NCBI GenBank assembly: GCA_022605405.1
Contig: JABYQQ010000008.1
Coordinates: forward strand, 1,178,001 to 1,242,000
Length of the DNA: 64,000 nucleotides
Direction: 5' to 3'
Source: Earliella scabrosa
Taxonomy: Eukaryota; Basidiomycota; Agaricomycetes; Polyporales; Polyporaceae
In this document: positions 11,805-22,519 of the stretch, in pieces
How positions within the stretch are numbered: the first letter of the stretch is position 1
Layout: the number at the start of each line of letters is the position of its first letter
Made by a program: the position numbers and the translations under genes
Notes under the pieces: model-generated
The model's database searches: none
Told to the model about the DNA's origin: nothing
The model's input: only the letters and a program-made list of their open reading frames with translations

Positions 11805-13577
11805 ATGGACTTCTCACGCACTCCGTACAACGTCGATCGCGGCTTCGTCTCATACGATAACTACCTCACGGACCAGGATCGGACCATGCTTTCTCAGTTG
11901 GACGCTGCACAAATGCATGAGTGGGCGAAGACGAGAATCCAGGACGACTCTGATCACTCCCATGCATGGAAGGGGGTGTACAATGCCACAACCCCAATTA
12001 ACCGCATACTGCCTGTCGAGATGCTCAAGGAGGTCTTCAGTAACCTGCAACCAAGTCTGGACTCGCATCCGAGGTCGAGGTACCAACGGTTTGCGGTGCT
12101 ACGAGTGTGCCGCCTTTGGCGGTATCTCCTTCTACGCACACCGGCTTTCTGGGCTGAAGTCGTTGGCAGAACGAGGCTGATACGTCACAACACGAACACG
12201 CTCGAGAGAATGGGACTCTATCTCTATCTCTCGCGCGCCCTTCCGGCGGCCCTCTCTCTATATGGCTTACCCTACGGTGCCATCGAGGTCATACAACCAC
12301 ATCACGACCGGCTCACCGCGTTAGAAATCTCGCTGGATTCCGTGGAGTTGGAGGCCCTCGATGCCCTACTGCGAACAAACATGCGCCTTCTAGAACGTCT
12401 TCTTGTCACCGTGCAAGTCGATGTTGAACACATCCGACCGAATGGGCGGTTCATCACCCCGCTCGAGAGCGAAGGCTTTCCCCATCTCTATGACCTTCGA
12501 TATCCTCTTAGGAACATCACCATCGCCTCCTTTGACGGCCGACTTCGGCACCTGGATATCGACCGCTCGCACGCCTCAGACGCCTGGATGGTATCGTCCC
12601 TTCTGGAGATTCTACAACGCTGCGTCTCCCTGGAGACATTGCGTATTCGAAATCTCCCGCTCATCGCAACGCACGCGTCTTCCAACCGAGTCACCGCTCT
12701 TCCTTCGCTGCGCCATCTCTCTATCGCGCACTGCACTTGTCAAGGCGCGCCTTCCCTGCTGTCGCAATGTGTCCTCCCTCCCGAATGCCTTGTGGAGATA
12801 TGCTGCGACCGCCATCCGATGATCACCAGCTACAGTGGCCATCTCCTACCCGATGTATCGTCGACGTCCCTCCCCCAGGTCCGCAATGCCACCGCAGTCC
12901 GCCTCATCTTCGCAGACAGCCAGTCCCAGGGCTACATGGTCGGCAGTCTCGAAGCGCACTCCGAGCCTCCAGCCGGCAGCTCAAAGCTGCTCTCCTTGAG
13001 CCTCGCGCACATCGAGTTCGAGCGCTGCATCACAGGGATCTCAGACATCTTCCTCCCCTTCAAGTCCCTCACGACACTCGAAATCCACGCCCAGATGGGC
13101 TACGGCTGGTGGACCAAAGGCTCGGAGATCTGGACGCTGCTCGTCGGCCTCCCCCAGCTCCGCCGCCTCTCGCTCGGCCGACGCGACGGCCGGCCGGAGA
13201 TCCTCCCGATGCTCGGCGAACCACTCCCGGACGGCGGTGGCTGCCTGTGCCCGAGCCTCGAGCACCTCGAGGTCGTTTGGCGGCACGACTATGGCGGGCT
13301 CTTCGCGCGGGAGGAGCTGCCGGAGAGCATGCTCATCCGCGGCATCCTCATGTTCGCCCCGTTCTGCGACGTACTTGAGGAGACGCTCGACCACCGCCGT
13401 GCGGCCCTCGGTGGCAGCGCAGGGCTCAGGGGCTTGTCTGTGCGCGTGCTGCACACCATGACCTCCATCGGGTTCTACCGGGACGAGAAGGTGTGGGCGC
13501 TGGAGAGGGTGACGGAACGCCTGCGGGAGCGGCTGGCGGGGCTGCTGGAGGACGTCCGGGTTTCGTTCTTGGATTGA
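11805..13577 (+). CDS. F-box protein, type I (copy a)
   Basis: Single exon, 590 aa. After an acidic, helix-prone N-terminus (~residues 20-55), the F-box begins with INRILPVEMLKEVFSNL and continues FAVLRVCRLWRYLLLRTPAFW, the usual fungal F-box pattern. The remainder has irregular leucine-rich segments (SLETLRIRNLPL, LPSLRHLSIAHCTC, LPQLRRLSLG) typical of the substrate-binding region. It would act as the specificity subunit of an SCF (Skp1-cullin-F-box) ubiquitin ligase; substrate unknown. It shares layout and many motifs with the F-box genes at 16855-18588 and 35369-37198 (RTLP/RILP F-box start, DGR..ILP.LG near the end, C-terminal ERL). The start is the first ATG of the frame, matching the paralogues. 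Confidence 0.8.
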   Translation: MDFSRTPYNVDRGFVSYDNYLTDQDRTMLSQLDAAQMHEWAKTRIQDDSDHSHAWKGVYNATTPINRILPVEMLKEVFSNLQPSLDSHPRSRYQRFAVLRVCRLWRYLLLRTPAFWAEVVGRTRLIRHNTNTLERMGLYLYLSRALPAALSLYGLPYGAIEVIQPHHDRLTALEISLDSVELEALDALLRTNMRLLERLLVTVQVDVEHIRPNGRFITPLESEGFPHLYDLRYPLRNITIASFDGRLRHLDIDRSHASDAWMVSSLLEILQRCVSLETLRIRNLPLIATHASSNRVTALPSLRHLSIAHCTCQGAPSLLSQCVLPPECLVEICCDRHPMITSYSGHLLPDVSSTSLPQVRNATAVRLIFADSQSQGYMVGSLEAHSEPPAGSSKLLSLSLAHIEFERCITGISDIFLPFKSLTTLEIHAQMGYGWWTKGSEIWTLLVGLPQLRRLSLGRRDGRPEILPMLGEPLPDGGGCLCPSLEHLEVVWRHDYGGLFAREELPESMLIRGILMFAPFCDVLEETLDHRRAALGGSAGLRGLSVRVLHTMTSIGFYRDEKVWALERVTERLRERLAGLLEDVRVSFLD

Positions 13578-13711
13578 GAGGACCTGGGTGTCGGTGGGGT
13601 TTGATACGGTAGAGTACGTACCCGGTTCCCCGTTCACTGATTGTTTCATTCCTAACAGCTAACAGAAGCGTCTTGTGGGATTGCAGAAATTCGGAGAAGT
13701 CAAGGCGCGGT

Positions 13712-13909
13712 AACCGCGCTGACCTCGGGGCTCAGCCGCTGAAGAGCCTGTCTGTGCGCATCCCGTATTCCGTGCCCGACGCCTGGCAGTGCCCCTCCGG
13801 CAAGCTGTGGCAGCCCGCGGCGCTGCAGGAGCGGCTGCGGACGTGCGTCGGTACTTTGTTGGATGATGTTGAGGTGCTGTATGTGCATGAGCGGGAGGAG
13901 TATGTATGA
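13712..13909 (+). pseudogene. Truncated 3' end of a type I F-box gene
   Basis: The last ~65 codons of a type I F-box gene, with the same stop and following 3' sequence as the intact gene at 35369-37198 (shared motifs LGAQPLKSLSVRI, LWQPAALQERLRTC and ending VEVLYVHE.EEYV). Homology starts abruptly near 13712 inside the gene, which marks the left breakpoint of the inverted duplication. No promoter or F-box remains, so it should not encode a functional protein. The intact copy has a short insertion and scattered substitutions relative to it. Confidence 0.85.
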
Positions 13910-14387
13910 GGGATGACATGGTAATATGACGTCATTTCTGCCCCGGGGTTAGGCGGGACAGTGGAAGGACGAAGGGTATATTGTGAAGGGGTGGTGTACA
14001 GATAGACATATGTTGTATGGGAAGTGCGATGTAGTATCTTGCCATCGTGGCAATAGCGGACGTTCAATCGCTCGTGTGTAGACCATGGTTATTGGCGTAC
14101 CACATCCCATGCCGTAGACTATATGCTGCCGAAAGTTGTCGTACAGTGAAGAAAGGCTAATGCAATCGTTGCGATGCGAGAGGTGAGTACCGGTGAGTTT
14201 CTACTGACGCTGCATGCACTGCAGATCCGGCAGTCGAGCTCTTGCTCCGGTGAGTGACCACCACCACGGCGGTATGCAACGGAGATTCGGAAAGAGACAC
14301 TGGCGAAAAATACAGACATTAGCGTTAATATGACGGAAGAAGTCGATGCATACCGTAGACGACCTGCCTCGCGCCCGACGCCAGTCG
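13910..14387. other. Intergenic inside duplication copy A
   Basis: This contains the 3' flank shared with the region 34878-35368 on the opposite strand, including the same CAATCGTTGCGATGCGAGAG segment. It holds no gene of its own. The two F-box reading frames converge on it from either side. Confidence 0.7.
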
Positions 14388-16336
14388 TCACCACAGAGCG
14401 CCCTTGTACACCCAGCCTGCGCTCCCGGTCTCCACGCACGACGCAGGAATCGGGATCGCCGGGAATCCCCTGAACCCCTCGACCCGCACCGTCTCGAAAT
14501 GGGTGCGTAACGCCTCCAAGTCGCGCTCCCACTGCCCCGGCGCGCGACACCAGGACGCCACGCGCACGACGAGATGCTTGAAGTACTTGTACTCGCCCGT
14601 CTGCAGCTGCTCGAGCATCGTGGTCACGCTGCAGAACCTCCTCCATTCGTCGGTGGAGCTGCCCTGCCAGATGATCACGAGCGTGTTCGGACGCGGGACG
14701 TCCGGGAAGACCTCCCCACCCCAGTCGTCGAACCGAGGGCAGAAGGAGAGGTCGAGACGGGCGCCTGCCTCGAACATGAGCGTGATGCTCTCCAGGCAGA
14801 TGAACGTCCTGACAACGTTCCGGACGGCCTGGTAGTCCTCTTGGTCCTCCTGACCGTTGGTACGGATCCATATTTTGGAAACCGGGCGGTACTTTAGAGC
14901 TGGGCGCTTGTGGGCTAGTAGCTGGAAGGTCTGCCTGAAGTCGTAATCCGTGCCCTCGCGAACGTCGAGGACGGTGTGCGCGACCTTGTCACCTTTGACG
15001 GCAGTGATCATCACGCTGTCGGTGAATGGCACCGTCTTGAAGAGTCCGACGCTGAGCTGTTGAACGCCCCAGCACGCGCGAATACAGAGTACGTCCGCGT
15101 TGACTAGGTACTTGGCGAACCGTGACGCCCACAAGTAGCGGGGGTCGTAACCGATGGGGGAGCTGTAGCGGGTCCTAGGGTAGGTATACAGTGCCTGTAT
15201 ACTGGGTCCATCCTCACGGTGAGGGATCAAAGGGAGCCACCGGGGAAAGCCGTCGCCTTGGAGAGTCACTCGACGGAGGCGTTTCAGTCCGACGTCCCTC
15301 GGAGGGTTGTCGTAACCCACTGCATAGAAGTTCGATGGGTTGCTCAATACGAGCGCCTCAAGATTGGGGCAACGCCGTAGAAGACTCGCAACTGCTTCGT
15401 AGGCGTTGTGGTCCTGCTCCCATTTCACGCCGTCGAGCGCGAGATGTGTGAGCCTTGTAAGTTCGACATCGGGCACGAGCGGTACAGCCTTGATATGTAG
15501 CGACCGCAGAGCCGTGGCGGTGATGGTGGATAGTGACAATACCGGTGCTACACCATGCCAGTACGCGGATGTATGGCCGTGGAGAGAAAGCGACGCCATC
15601 GCTGGATAGTCGCGCTCGAGGATGGGACGCAACTCGTCCAAGTGCTCCTTCCATATCCCCGTAACGTGTAGCTCTTCGGCGTGGCGGCCATCGGTGGTGA
15701 GAGTCCAGGGTTCGGGAATTTGGGTGGAGGAACCCCGGACTCGTAGGCTCAGGGGCATCACTATGACACGAGGATCACAGGCGACTCTGACTGACGTGGC
15801 GATGCGGAGCACGCGTGAGGGAGTGATCATCGTCCTCCATAACGGCCGATGGGAGAATGCGAGTTCACGGAGACGTCGACTTGTATGAAGTATTGGTATG
15901 AGCATAGTGGTGTCAACGGCGGTGCTGGTCCAGCAGGGTTGGAGATTGTACTTATTGCCCAAAGGTGCCGGTACCCCTGAGAGAATCAACTGCAGAACTT
16001 CTGAAGGTAGTCGTAGAAGGGGGCTGTTGCAGGCGTTGATCCTTTCGCGCAGGATGGAGGTGGCCTCCATGAGCGTGCGATGGCAGGCCTTTGCCTGAGG
16101 AATAGGCGAAGAAGATAAGCGACCCTTTCTTTACACACTCTCGTAGGAACCCACCGCATTATCACTGACGAGTAACGGCAAGGACGCTGAGTGTCAGTAT
16201 CAGCCCATCGAGAGGGTACAAAATGTGGTATCAACCTCAAGTTGTCCGCATTGCCAGTCCGAGTCGGATCTGGGTCGATTTGACGGAGTCTGGAGAGAAG
16301 AGCCCCCGCGATTTCGACGGGGTCGTTGGGTAGCAT
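14388..16336 (-). CDS. F-box protein, type II (copy A)
   Basis: The preferred model has three exons (16336-16236, 16164-16155, 16094-14388), 605 aa. The middle exon is only 10 nt (TGATAATGCG). The spliced N-terminus reads as one helical run through AKACHRTLMEATSILRERI into the F-box SPLLRLPSEVLQLILSGVP, followed by LHTSRRLRELAFSHRPLW. A simpler model starts at the ATG at 16070 (560 aa). The rest has scattered leucine-rich stretches and ends GWVYKGALW. Expected role: SCF ubiquitin-ligase specificity subunit with unknown target. It is a close paralogue of 32938-34877; both copies keep open frames and the same splice sites, suggesting both are expressed or recently so. It converges with the F-box fragment upstream. 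Confidence 0.72.
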
Positions 16337-16854
16337 CCTCTGTCGAATCGTCGATGAAATATTGAGGAGTCACGACATGGGAGGACGAGGGGCAATGGCA
16401 AGAAATGTGCGAGATAGGAGTCGATCAATTCCGTGAGAATGCCTCCCAATCTTGAGATCTGAGAGGGCGCCGGAAATAAGCGCCTATGTATCTGTTGGGG
16501 GATTCTCCAAAGCCGTGCAATCTCGGGCATACTTCCAGTCTTCCACCACTCAAGACTTCGAGGTAGAAGTCTATCGTACCCTGACATTACATAACAATTG
16601 CTGTTTCGCCGTCACATGGCCGAGCAAAAGAAATGACCGATGAATGACATTATCCGGTTTTGCCTCACAAAGAAGTACATAATCGATTCGGCGCTACTCG
16701 TCGCTCTTCAGTAGACACAACAGTAGCCAACATCCCTTGAACTCCGGGTCAACTCCGGGCTAGTGATCTCCAGTGCAGAGCATACCATACCCGATTTCCC
16801 CGGTTGGTTATCCTCTTTCACTGTACTGTTCTCGGACTAATCGTCGTAGGATTC
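16337..16854. other. Divergent promoter region with duplication breakpoint
   Basis: This lies between the divergent type II (-) and type I (+) F-box genes. Positions up to ~16517 belong to duplication copy A; beyond that the sequence is unique in the window. No gene is seen. A short upstream ATG at 16804 is in frame with the next gene, but its 17 residues are not shared with the paralogues. Confidence 0.5.
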
Positions 16855-18588
16855 ATGGCCAAACAATCATTCTCTCACTATCCGGTGGATATCACCGGTG
16901 GCCTAGCTGATGAAGACAAGGCTGTACTCTCGCAGCTCGATCCGTCTCACATTCAGGACTGGGCGAAGGCGCGCATACAAGAGTACGAGAGCCGCATCCA
17001 TGCGCTGAGATGCATGCACAACGCCGCTGCCCCCATCCATCGCACACTCCCAACTGAAGTTCTAATGGAGGTGTTTGGAAGCGTCCAGGCAACATCAAGG
17101 TATCGGCTATTCGCAACCCTCCGGGTGTGCCGTCTGTGGAGACATCTCGTGCTACGCACTCCTCAGTTCTGGGCGAATGTTGTTCATGAGAAGACAGCGC
17201 TTACAATCACTGCAATCCCCCGACTGTCGCTCTTTCTCGACTTGTCGGGCACCCTCCCTGTTGCGCTAACTCTCAACAGATTAGCGTCGGGAGCTGTCGA
17301 AATGTTGGAGCCACATATCCACCGCATCACGGACATGAAGATACAAGCACTGCTGGAGGACATGGGGAATCTAGATGCTCTCCTCAGGCTGAAGAGGCGC
17401 ATGCCTCTTCTGGAACGTCTATCTGTGAGGTGTACGCTCCCCCACCAGTTTGGTGCCAACCTTCCGCCTATCTCGCTCGACCGCCTACGATTCCCTAGCC
17501 TTCGGGCTCTCCGTTACCCCCTGTGGAGGTTGGACATGGGCTCGTTCGATGATCGGCTGCGGACACTCGAAATTTCTCGCTTCCATGCGAGATATGTGTG
17601 TGATATCCCGTCGCTGCTGCGCATCCTGGAGCGTTGCGTCTCGCTCGAGACCTTGCGTATCTTCTCCGTATCCCTCCGTCTTCCCGCATCTGATGCGCCG
17701 CCCAGAGACCCGCTTCCCCTCCCAACTCTGCGCCACCTCCATTTGCGAGACGGGGCGTGTCGACAAGGGACGGGCCTGCTCTCCGAACTCGTCGTTCCGC
17801 CCACATGCCTCGTAAAGTATGTCTCCACCCAGTTCTCTGCGGACACATCCTTCCTCGAACTCCTCCCCTCCGACCTGTCCACATTCTCCCGGGTCAGCGA
17901 CGCGCCTGGCGCGCGCCTCGTCTTCACATACCCTCCACCGGGGGCCCACAGCATCGGCACGCTCGAGACGTACGCGGACTTGTCTTGCCTGGACAAGGTC
18001 CTCTCCGTTGCGATCGAGCGCGTCAGCTTCGAAGGCTGTCTTCAGCAGGCGGCCGCCGCCTTCTCGCCGTTCGGAAAGCTGATGACACTTTCACTCCACG
18101 CGGACGACGCGCCCGCCACGCGCAATCGGCGGTCGGACATCCTTGCCTTGCTGAGAGGGCTCCCCCAGTTGCGTGGACTTAGTTTCGGCCTTGGAGACGG
18201 CAGGTGCGACATCCTCCCACTCCTGGGCCGCGCTGGGTCCGACGTTGAGGGGGGCTGTCTGTGCCCGGACCTGCTTTGGTTGGGGGTCTTCTGGAGACAC
18301 GAGTACGGTGGGCTGTTAGATGGGGAGGATGACCGAGCGTCACAGCAGCATGTGCCCACACTCTCGCCATTCTGCGACGTGCTTCTAGAAACCTTGACGC
18401 ACCGCAAGGCCTTGGGGACCTCCGAGCTGCCGGATGTGGACGTGTGGGTGCTGCGCGATGCGGAGTTCGAGGCTCGGTATGGGGAAGATGCGCAGTGGGG
18501 ATTGGACCGTATTAAACAAAGGCTGAAAGCGCGGTTGGGGGTTTTATCGGAAGACATTGGTCTGGAAGTGGCGTACGTTTGCCCATGA
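16855..18588 (+). CDS. F-box protein, type I (copy b)
   Basis: Single exon, 577 aa from the ATG at 16855, chosen over an in-frame ATG at 16804 because paralogues start at the same place relative to the conserved DEDKAVLSQLDPSHIQDWAK helix. The F-box follows: PIHRTLPTEVLMEVFGSVQ then LRVCRLWRHLVLRTPQFW. The C-terminal two thirds contain irregular leucine-rich repeats (SLETLRIFSVSL, LPTLRHLHLRDG, LPQLRGLSFGLGDGR). It is a paralogue of 11805-13577 and 35369-37198 and ends with the same RLKARLGVL helix. Predicted SCF substrate receptor; target unknown. The glyoxalase-like gene begins ~360 bp downstream in the same direction. Confidence 0.8.
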   Translation: MAKQSFSHYPVDITGGLADEDKAVLSQLDPSHIQDWAKARIQEYESRIHALRCMHNAAAPIHRTLPTEVLMEVFGSVQATSRYRLFATLRVCRLWRHLVLRTPQFWANVVHEKTALTITAIPRLSLFLDLSGTLPVALTLNRLASGAVEMLEPHIHRITDMKIQALLEDMGNLDALLRLKRRMPLLERLSVRCTLPHQFGANLPPISLDRLRFPSLRALRYPLWRLDMGSFDDRLRTLEISRFHARYVCDIPSLLRILERCVSLETLRIFSVSLRLPASDAPPRDPLPLPTLRHLHLRDGACRQGTGLLSELVVPPTCLVKYVSTQFSADTSFLELLPSDLSTFSRVSDAPGARLVFTYPPPGAHSIGTLETYADLSCLDKVLSVAIERVSFEGCLQQAAAAFSPFGKLMTLSLHADDAPATRNRRSDILALLRGLPQLRGLSFGLGDGRCDILPLLGRAGSDVEGGCLCPDLLWLGVFWRHEYGGLLDGEDDRASQQHVPTLSPFCDVLLETLTHRKALGTSELPDVDVWVLRDAEFEARYGEDAQWGLDRIKQRLKARLGVLSEDIGLEVAYVCP

Positions 18589-18949
18589 TGGCTTTTGACG
18601 AAGGCTAGAACTACCGAAATGTGTCGAGGAAACGACTTGTTCGGTGGAATCGCCGTAACATGATACTGATGTTGCCGTCCCCATTAACCGAATGACCCCT
18701 CCAAAGAGTTGTCATTGTTGTGATTCAGTATGAATTGGCAAGAATACTCACCTCATGAGAGCGTGGGCAGGCTCGTAGCACAGTCACGACCCCCTTTGAT
18801 CCTTCTACTTCTACTTCTTATAGTGGGATTGACAGATGTTGATCCCAACCATCCATCATCCCCGCCTCTTCTGCGCTTCAATTCTCACCAGGTTCAGGAG
18901 TCCATATAAACACGCCTTTCCCTGACCGCCAGTACTGCCACCTGACAGC
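18589..18949. other. Intergenic: F-box 3' region and glyoxalase promoter
   Basis: No gene. It holds a TATA element at 18905 close to the glyoxalase-like start, and a pyrimidine-rich stretch around 18800-18815. Confidence 0.5.
18905..18910 (+). promoter_or_regulatory. TATA box of the glyoxalase-like gene
   Basis: TATAAA lies 40 bp before the ATG at 18950, within a plausible short 5' leader. It is seen in sequence; function is inferred from position. Confidence 0.45.
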
Positions 18950-19919
18950 ATGTCGGTCCCTCTCTCCACTAATATCCTGGACCACGTCCCACACCTCAGC
19001 CCACCGGGCACGCTCGCACAGAGCGTAGATACCTTTACGAAGCTCGGCTTCACGTACGCCTGCCCCCGCTGACCATTTTACTTGTATCTGAACGCAGGAC
19101 TGCAGGGTGGTCCCAGGCGGAGACCACATGGAAGGCGGGACGGCCAACGCCCTCGTCGTCTTCGCAGATGGGACGTACATCGAGCTCATCCATTTCGTCG
19201 CCCCGCCTACCCCAGACAACCCGCATCCCTGGGCGCAGCGCAAGCCAGGCTGGGTTGATCTCGCCTTCCTCGGCAATGCCGGCACTCCCTCCGTCGCAAA
19301 GACGATCAACGACCGCGCGCAGGCGGAGGGCAGCCCGGTGCAGTTCGTCGGGGAGATGCCCGGCGGCCGAACGCTCGAGGACGGGACCGTGCTCAAGTGG
19401 CTCATCAGCGGCGCCATTGGGGACGGCGTGCGGGGCAAGCTGCCGTTCTTCTGCGGGGACATCACTCCGAGAGAGTGGCGGGTGAGCGGTGATGTATCAC
19501 TGAGAAGCCTTCTGAAGCCGCGCTGAAATGACACTCAGGTACCAACGGACCCGCCGTCGAACACACAGCACGCCAACACCGCCCTAGGAGTAGCATACGT
19601 CAAGCTCCTCGTGACGCAGGAGGACCGGGATGTCTCGGTGAAGCAGCTCGTCACCGTCGTTGGGGCAGTGCCGAGTTCCTCGACTGCGACGCAGGTGACG
19701 TGGGACATCGCCGAGCAGCCTGCGCACACGGGCGTCCACAAGCACCCCGCTCGGCTTATCCTGAGCGTCGTACAGAGCGACGAGGAGAAGGCGTACGTCG
19801 ACGAGCGGGGTCCGGGAATCTACGAGGTCGGATTCTTGGTGACGACGGTGCCAAACGATGGCAGTCTGGTGAGAACGCCGTACGGACGACTTGTGTGGGA
19901 GCTTGTGCGGGATGCGTGA
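18950..19919 (+). CDS. Glyoxalase-like domain protein (copy 1)
   Basis: Three exons (18950-19053, 19106-19481, 19539-19919) give 286 aa. It resembles the fungal Glyoxalase_3-type family of the vicinal-oxygen-chelate fold: LDHVPHLSPPGTLAQSVDTF at the N-terminus, VVPGGDHMEGGTANALV, DGTYIELIHF, then PGWVDLAFLG and LPFFCGDITPREWRV. The His of LDHVP, the His of GGDH and the Glu of YIELI are candidate metal ligands by analogy to the fold. The substrate is unknown; family members are generally predicted dioxygenases or lyases of small molecules. A paralogue with the same intron positions lies at 37485-38457 on the other strand, so the pair brackets the two F-box regions. It is probably cytosolic, with no signal peptide. 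Confidence 0.8.
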
Positions 19920-20061
19920 AGTTAGTAAGTAGTACGCAGTTCACGATATGTTGGCATCCATGGCCGCATGTATGTACATCTGAGAAAAGAGTCAGCTGCT
20001 CGTAACAAGCCACGTAGCATGGAAAACAGTTACCAATGACTGAGGGTGAACACGGCCCGCG

Positions 20062-22170
20062 TCAATACCTGGGACGTCGCCCTCCGCCATACCCGCCTCC
20101 ACCTCCACCCCCACCTCCGCCACCATGTCCACCTCGCCATCTCCTCCCGCGGCCTCGACCCTGACTCTCATACCCATCGCCCTCTCCAGACCCATGCCCA
20201 AACATATCCTCCTGCGACGGTAGCGGTCCGTTCTGCCTCCCTGCCACAGAGTTCGCCGACGCCGAGCTGTCCAGCCCGCCGATCCCGGGGATGAAGTCTT
20301 CGCTCGTGTCCATCGCGCCCCCGCTCGGGGCCTGATACCCGCTCCCATACGATCCGGACGGCGGCATCTCGTCCTGCCCTCCGCCCGCGCCCCACCCCGC
20401 CCAACCCCCAGCAAATCCGGGCACCATCGCCTCCTCGTCCTCGTCCTGCCCGGAAGTATCTGTAACCTCTGGTGGCTTCTCGCCACCCCCGGAGAAGACG
20501 GACGACGCGTCTCCCGGGCGCTCGCGACACCAGAAGCGCGTCGTGTGGTCGTTCGACGCGCTGACGAGGATGTGGCCGAGTGGGTGGAAGGTGAGCGCCC
20601 AGACGTTGGAATCGTGCGCTTGCGACAACGTTGCGCGCGGACCGGGCTGCTGGGAGGCAATTTGGTTCGCTGGGGGCTCGGAGGACGAGGAGAGATCCCA
20701 GTGCAGGATCGCACCCTCGGAGCCGCCGGAGACCAGCACCGGGTGGACTGGGTGCCAAGTGACGGCTGAGAGAAATGACGACGTCAGTGGGGGTATGTGT
20801 CGAGGGGAGCAACGGAGAGCGTACAGCAGACTTCCTTCTTGTGCCCTTTGAGTAGGCGCAGCTCCTTCATCGCTCGGATGTCGAAGACACGGACTGTCTG
20901 GTCCCTTGATGCGCTAGCAACCAGGTCGCCGTTGGGGGACCATGCGAGGGCTTGGACAGTGTTCTTGTGATAATGTCTGCAATAGCGATTGATGGGTTGG
21001 CTAGTGTTTGTGAGTGGGTGACTGACGCAGGACGTACAGGGTAGACAACACGGTCCCTGTTCGAGGATCCCAGAACTTGATCATGTTGTCCTTGCTGCCT
21101 GAGACCAGCAAACCCTTCGTAGGGTGCCACTCTACGCATTTCACGTCCCAACCGTGACCTTCAGGCTACAGCATCAGTACTCGTCTGTACTAGCGGAATG
21201 GGAGGCTTGGCTGACCAGTCAGCGTTCGTTCCGCTCGCTGCTCCTCGAACGACCACAACCGTATAGTGGAGTCGTCGCTTGCGGTCGCAAAGCGATTGTC
21301 GTCCGGGCTGAAGCTAAGTCCACGAATGGCTTCTCGATGTCCCGTCCACTGCGTCAGGTTGTTCATGTTTGGCTGGAAGTACTTGATGACCCCACTCTGG
21401 TCCGCAGATGCAAGGTACGCTCCGGAGTGGGTGAACTGCATTGTACGGACAGCGGAGTCGTGCGCCTGCAGGATAGTCTCGAAGTTGAACGTCAACCCGT
21501 TCCACAGCGTGAACTCGCCGCTGGTCGAGCCTGTCAATATTCGTCTTGCCTCCGGGGTCCACTGCGTACGAGCCAAACTTCAGTGGTCAAGCACGAGTAA
21601 TGAGCGCAACTTTCAGGAACATGAACTGACCACGACACAGTTGACTGGACATCTAATCTTGTTGGTTGACGTGTGCACGAACTTAGTGCACAGAGACGTC
21701 GAAGGGTTGTCTGGGTACGCCTTTGGGGGCAGGAGCTGCACACGAGATATATTGAGTCTCTGTATACTCCGTACATTGCCCAGGATTCCACCCCTACATC
21801 GATAATATACGGCGGCGCTGGCCGTAGGTGCGGCACATACGTCGAGTTGGGCCGCATTTTGCGCATCTACACGTGCGACAGCATACAGTCAACCCTTCTG
21901 CCTTGAGGGAAATGCTGCCACAACACATACCAACGTCCACCTGCCCATTGCGCCTCCATAGTCGACTGTCCTCCTCGGCCGAACCTTCTTCACGGGCTTA
22001 CCGTCCGCCACTTGTCTCGCCATGTCCATCTCCAGCGCCTTGGGATCTTCTGGAGGAGCAGCATTCGGGATCTCCAGGTTACGTTGTGGTTTCCATCCAA
22101 TCTTCCCCTCGTCTTGGGGCGGCAGAGACCGAGCAGGGAGAAGAAGGGGTAAGGCGGTCGCCGCGGCCAT
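20062..22170 (-). CDS. PFS2: Polyadenylation factor subunit Pfs2 (WDR33-like)
   Basis: Seven exons (22170-21931, 21866-21798, 21735-21631, 21561-21216, 21158-21038, 20976-20825, 20765-20062), 578 aa. Hallmarks of Pfs2/WDR33, a WD40 scaffold of the cleavage and polyadenylation factor that helps read the AAUAAA signal: the pre-WD segment [11 protein letters not shown] and [35 protein letters not shown]; then [52 protein letters not shown] and [13 protein letters not shown]. Seven WD repeats occupy roughly residues 110-410. The C-terminal third is low complexity, with acidic, glycine and RGR-rich runs ending in a long Gly stretch and GGRRPRY, which may bind RNA. Nuclear by family role. It is divergent from the RBR ligase gene, with ~350 bp between the starts. 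Confidence 0.9.
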
Positions 22171-22519
22171 GCTCCGAAGCAAGACAAAGGGATAACTTGG
22201 CTCGATGTGGCCTTCAACAAGAAAGGCAGCAACCAGGGTGAATTTTGGGAACACTATGTAGTCGACAGTGACGAAGGAGAGAGGAGGACTGCAAGCTGAC
22301 TGCGAGGAGAGCGAGGAGGAGCCTGAGAGGACCAAAGGTGTCGGTGTTATGTACCAGCTCGTCTTACACTCGTTCTATTCGTGGGAATAAGACTTGCTTA
22401 CGCGGCGGTAACATCCGGTCAATAGCCCTGGGAAAGGATTATAAAGTCATTGATATCGAGGACGGGTCCGGCACCGTCGGCTATTCCTCTTGTACATTGA
22501 CCACCACCCGACCACCACC
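22171..22519. promoter_or_regulatory. Bidirectional promoter of PFS2 and the RBR ligase
   Basis: This is the 349-bp gap between the divergent start codons at 22170 (-) and 22520 (+). It has TTATAAAG at 22439-22446, ~75 bp before the RBR start, and CAATAG near 22420. No gene lies within it. Confidence 0.5.

Larger units (their letters stand above)
13712..16517 (+). repeat. Inverted segmental duplication, copy A
   Basis: By eye this ~2.8-kb block matches the reverse complement of 32744-35571 almost throughout, with small indels and substitutions. It contains the 3' end of a type I F-box gene, the intergenic region, a whole type II F-box gene and ~180 bp of its promoter. Similarity ends at 13712 (inside the partner's F-box coding sequence) and at ~16517 (shared AAAGCCGTG, then unrelated). 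The two copies lie ~16 kb apart and face opposite ways. Confidence 0.88.

Noticed and set aside
16804..16854. Upstream in-frame ATG for the type I F-box gene copy b
   Set aside because: The extra 17 residues are hydrophobic and absent from the two paralogues, which start at the position equivalent to 16855.
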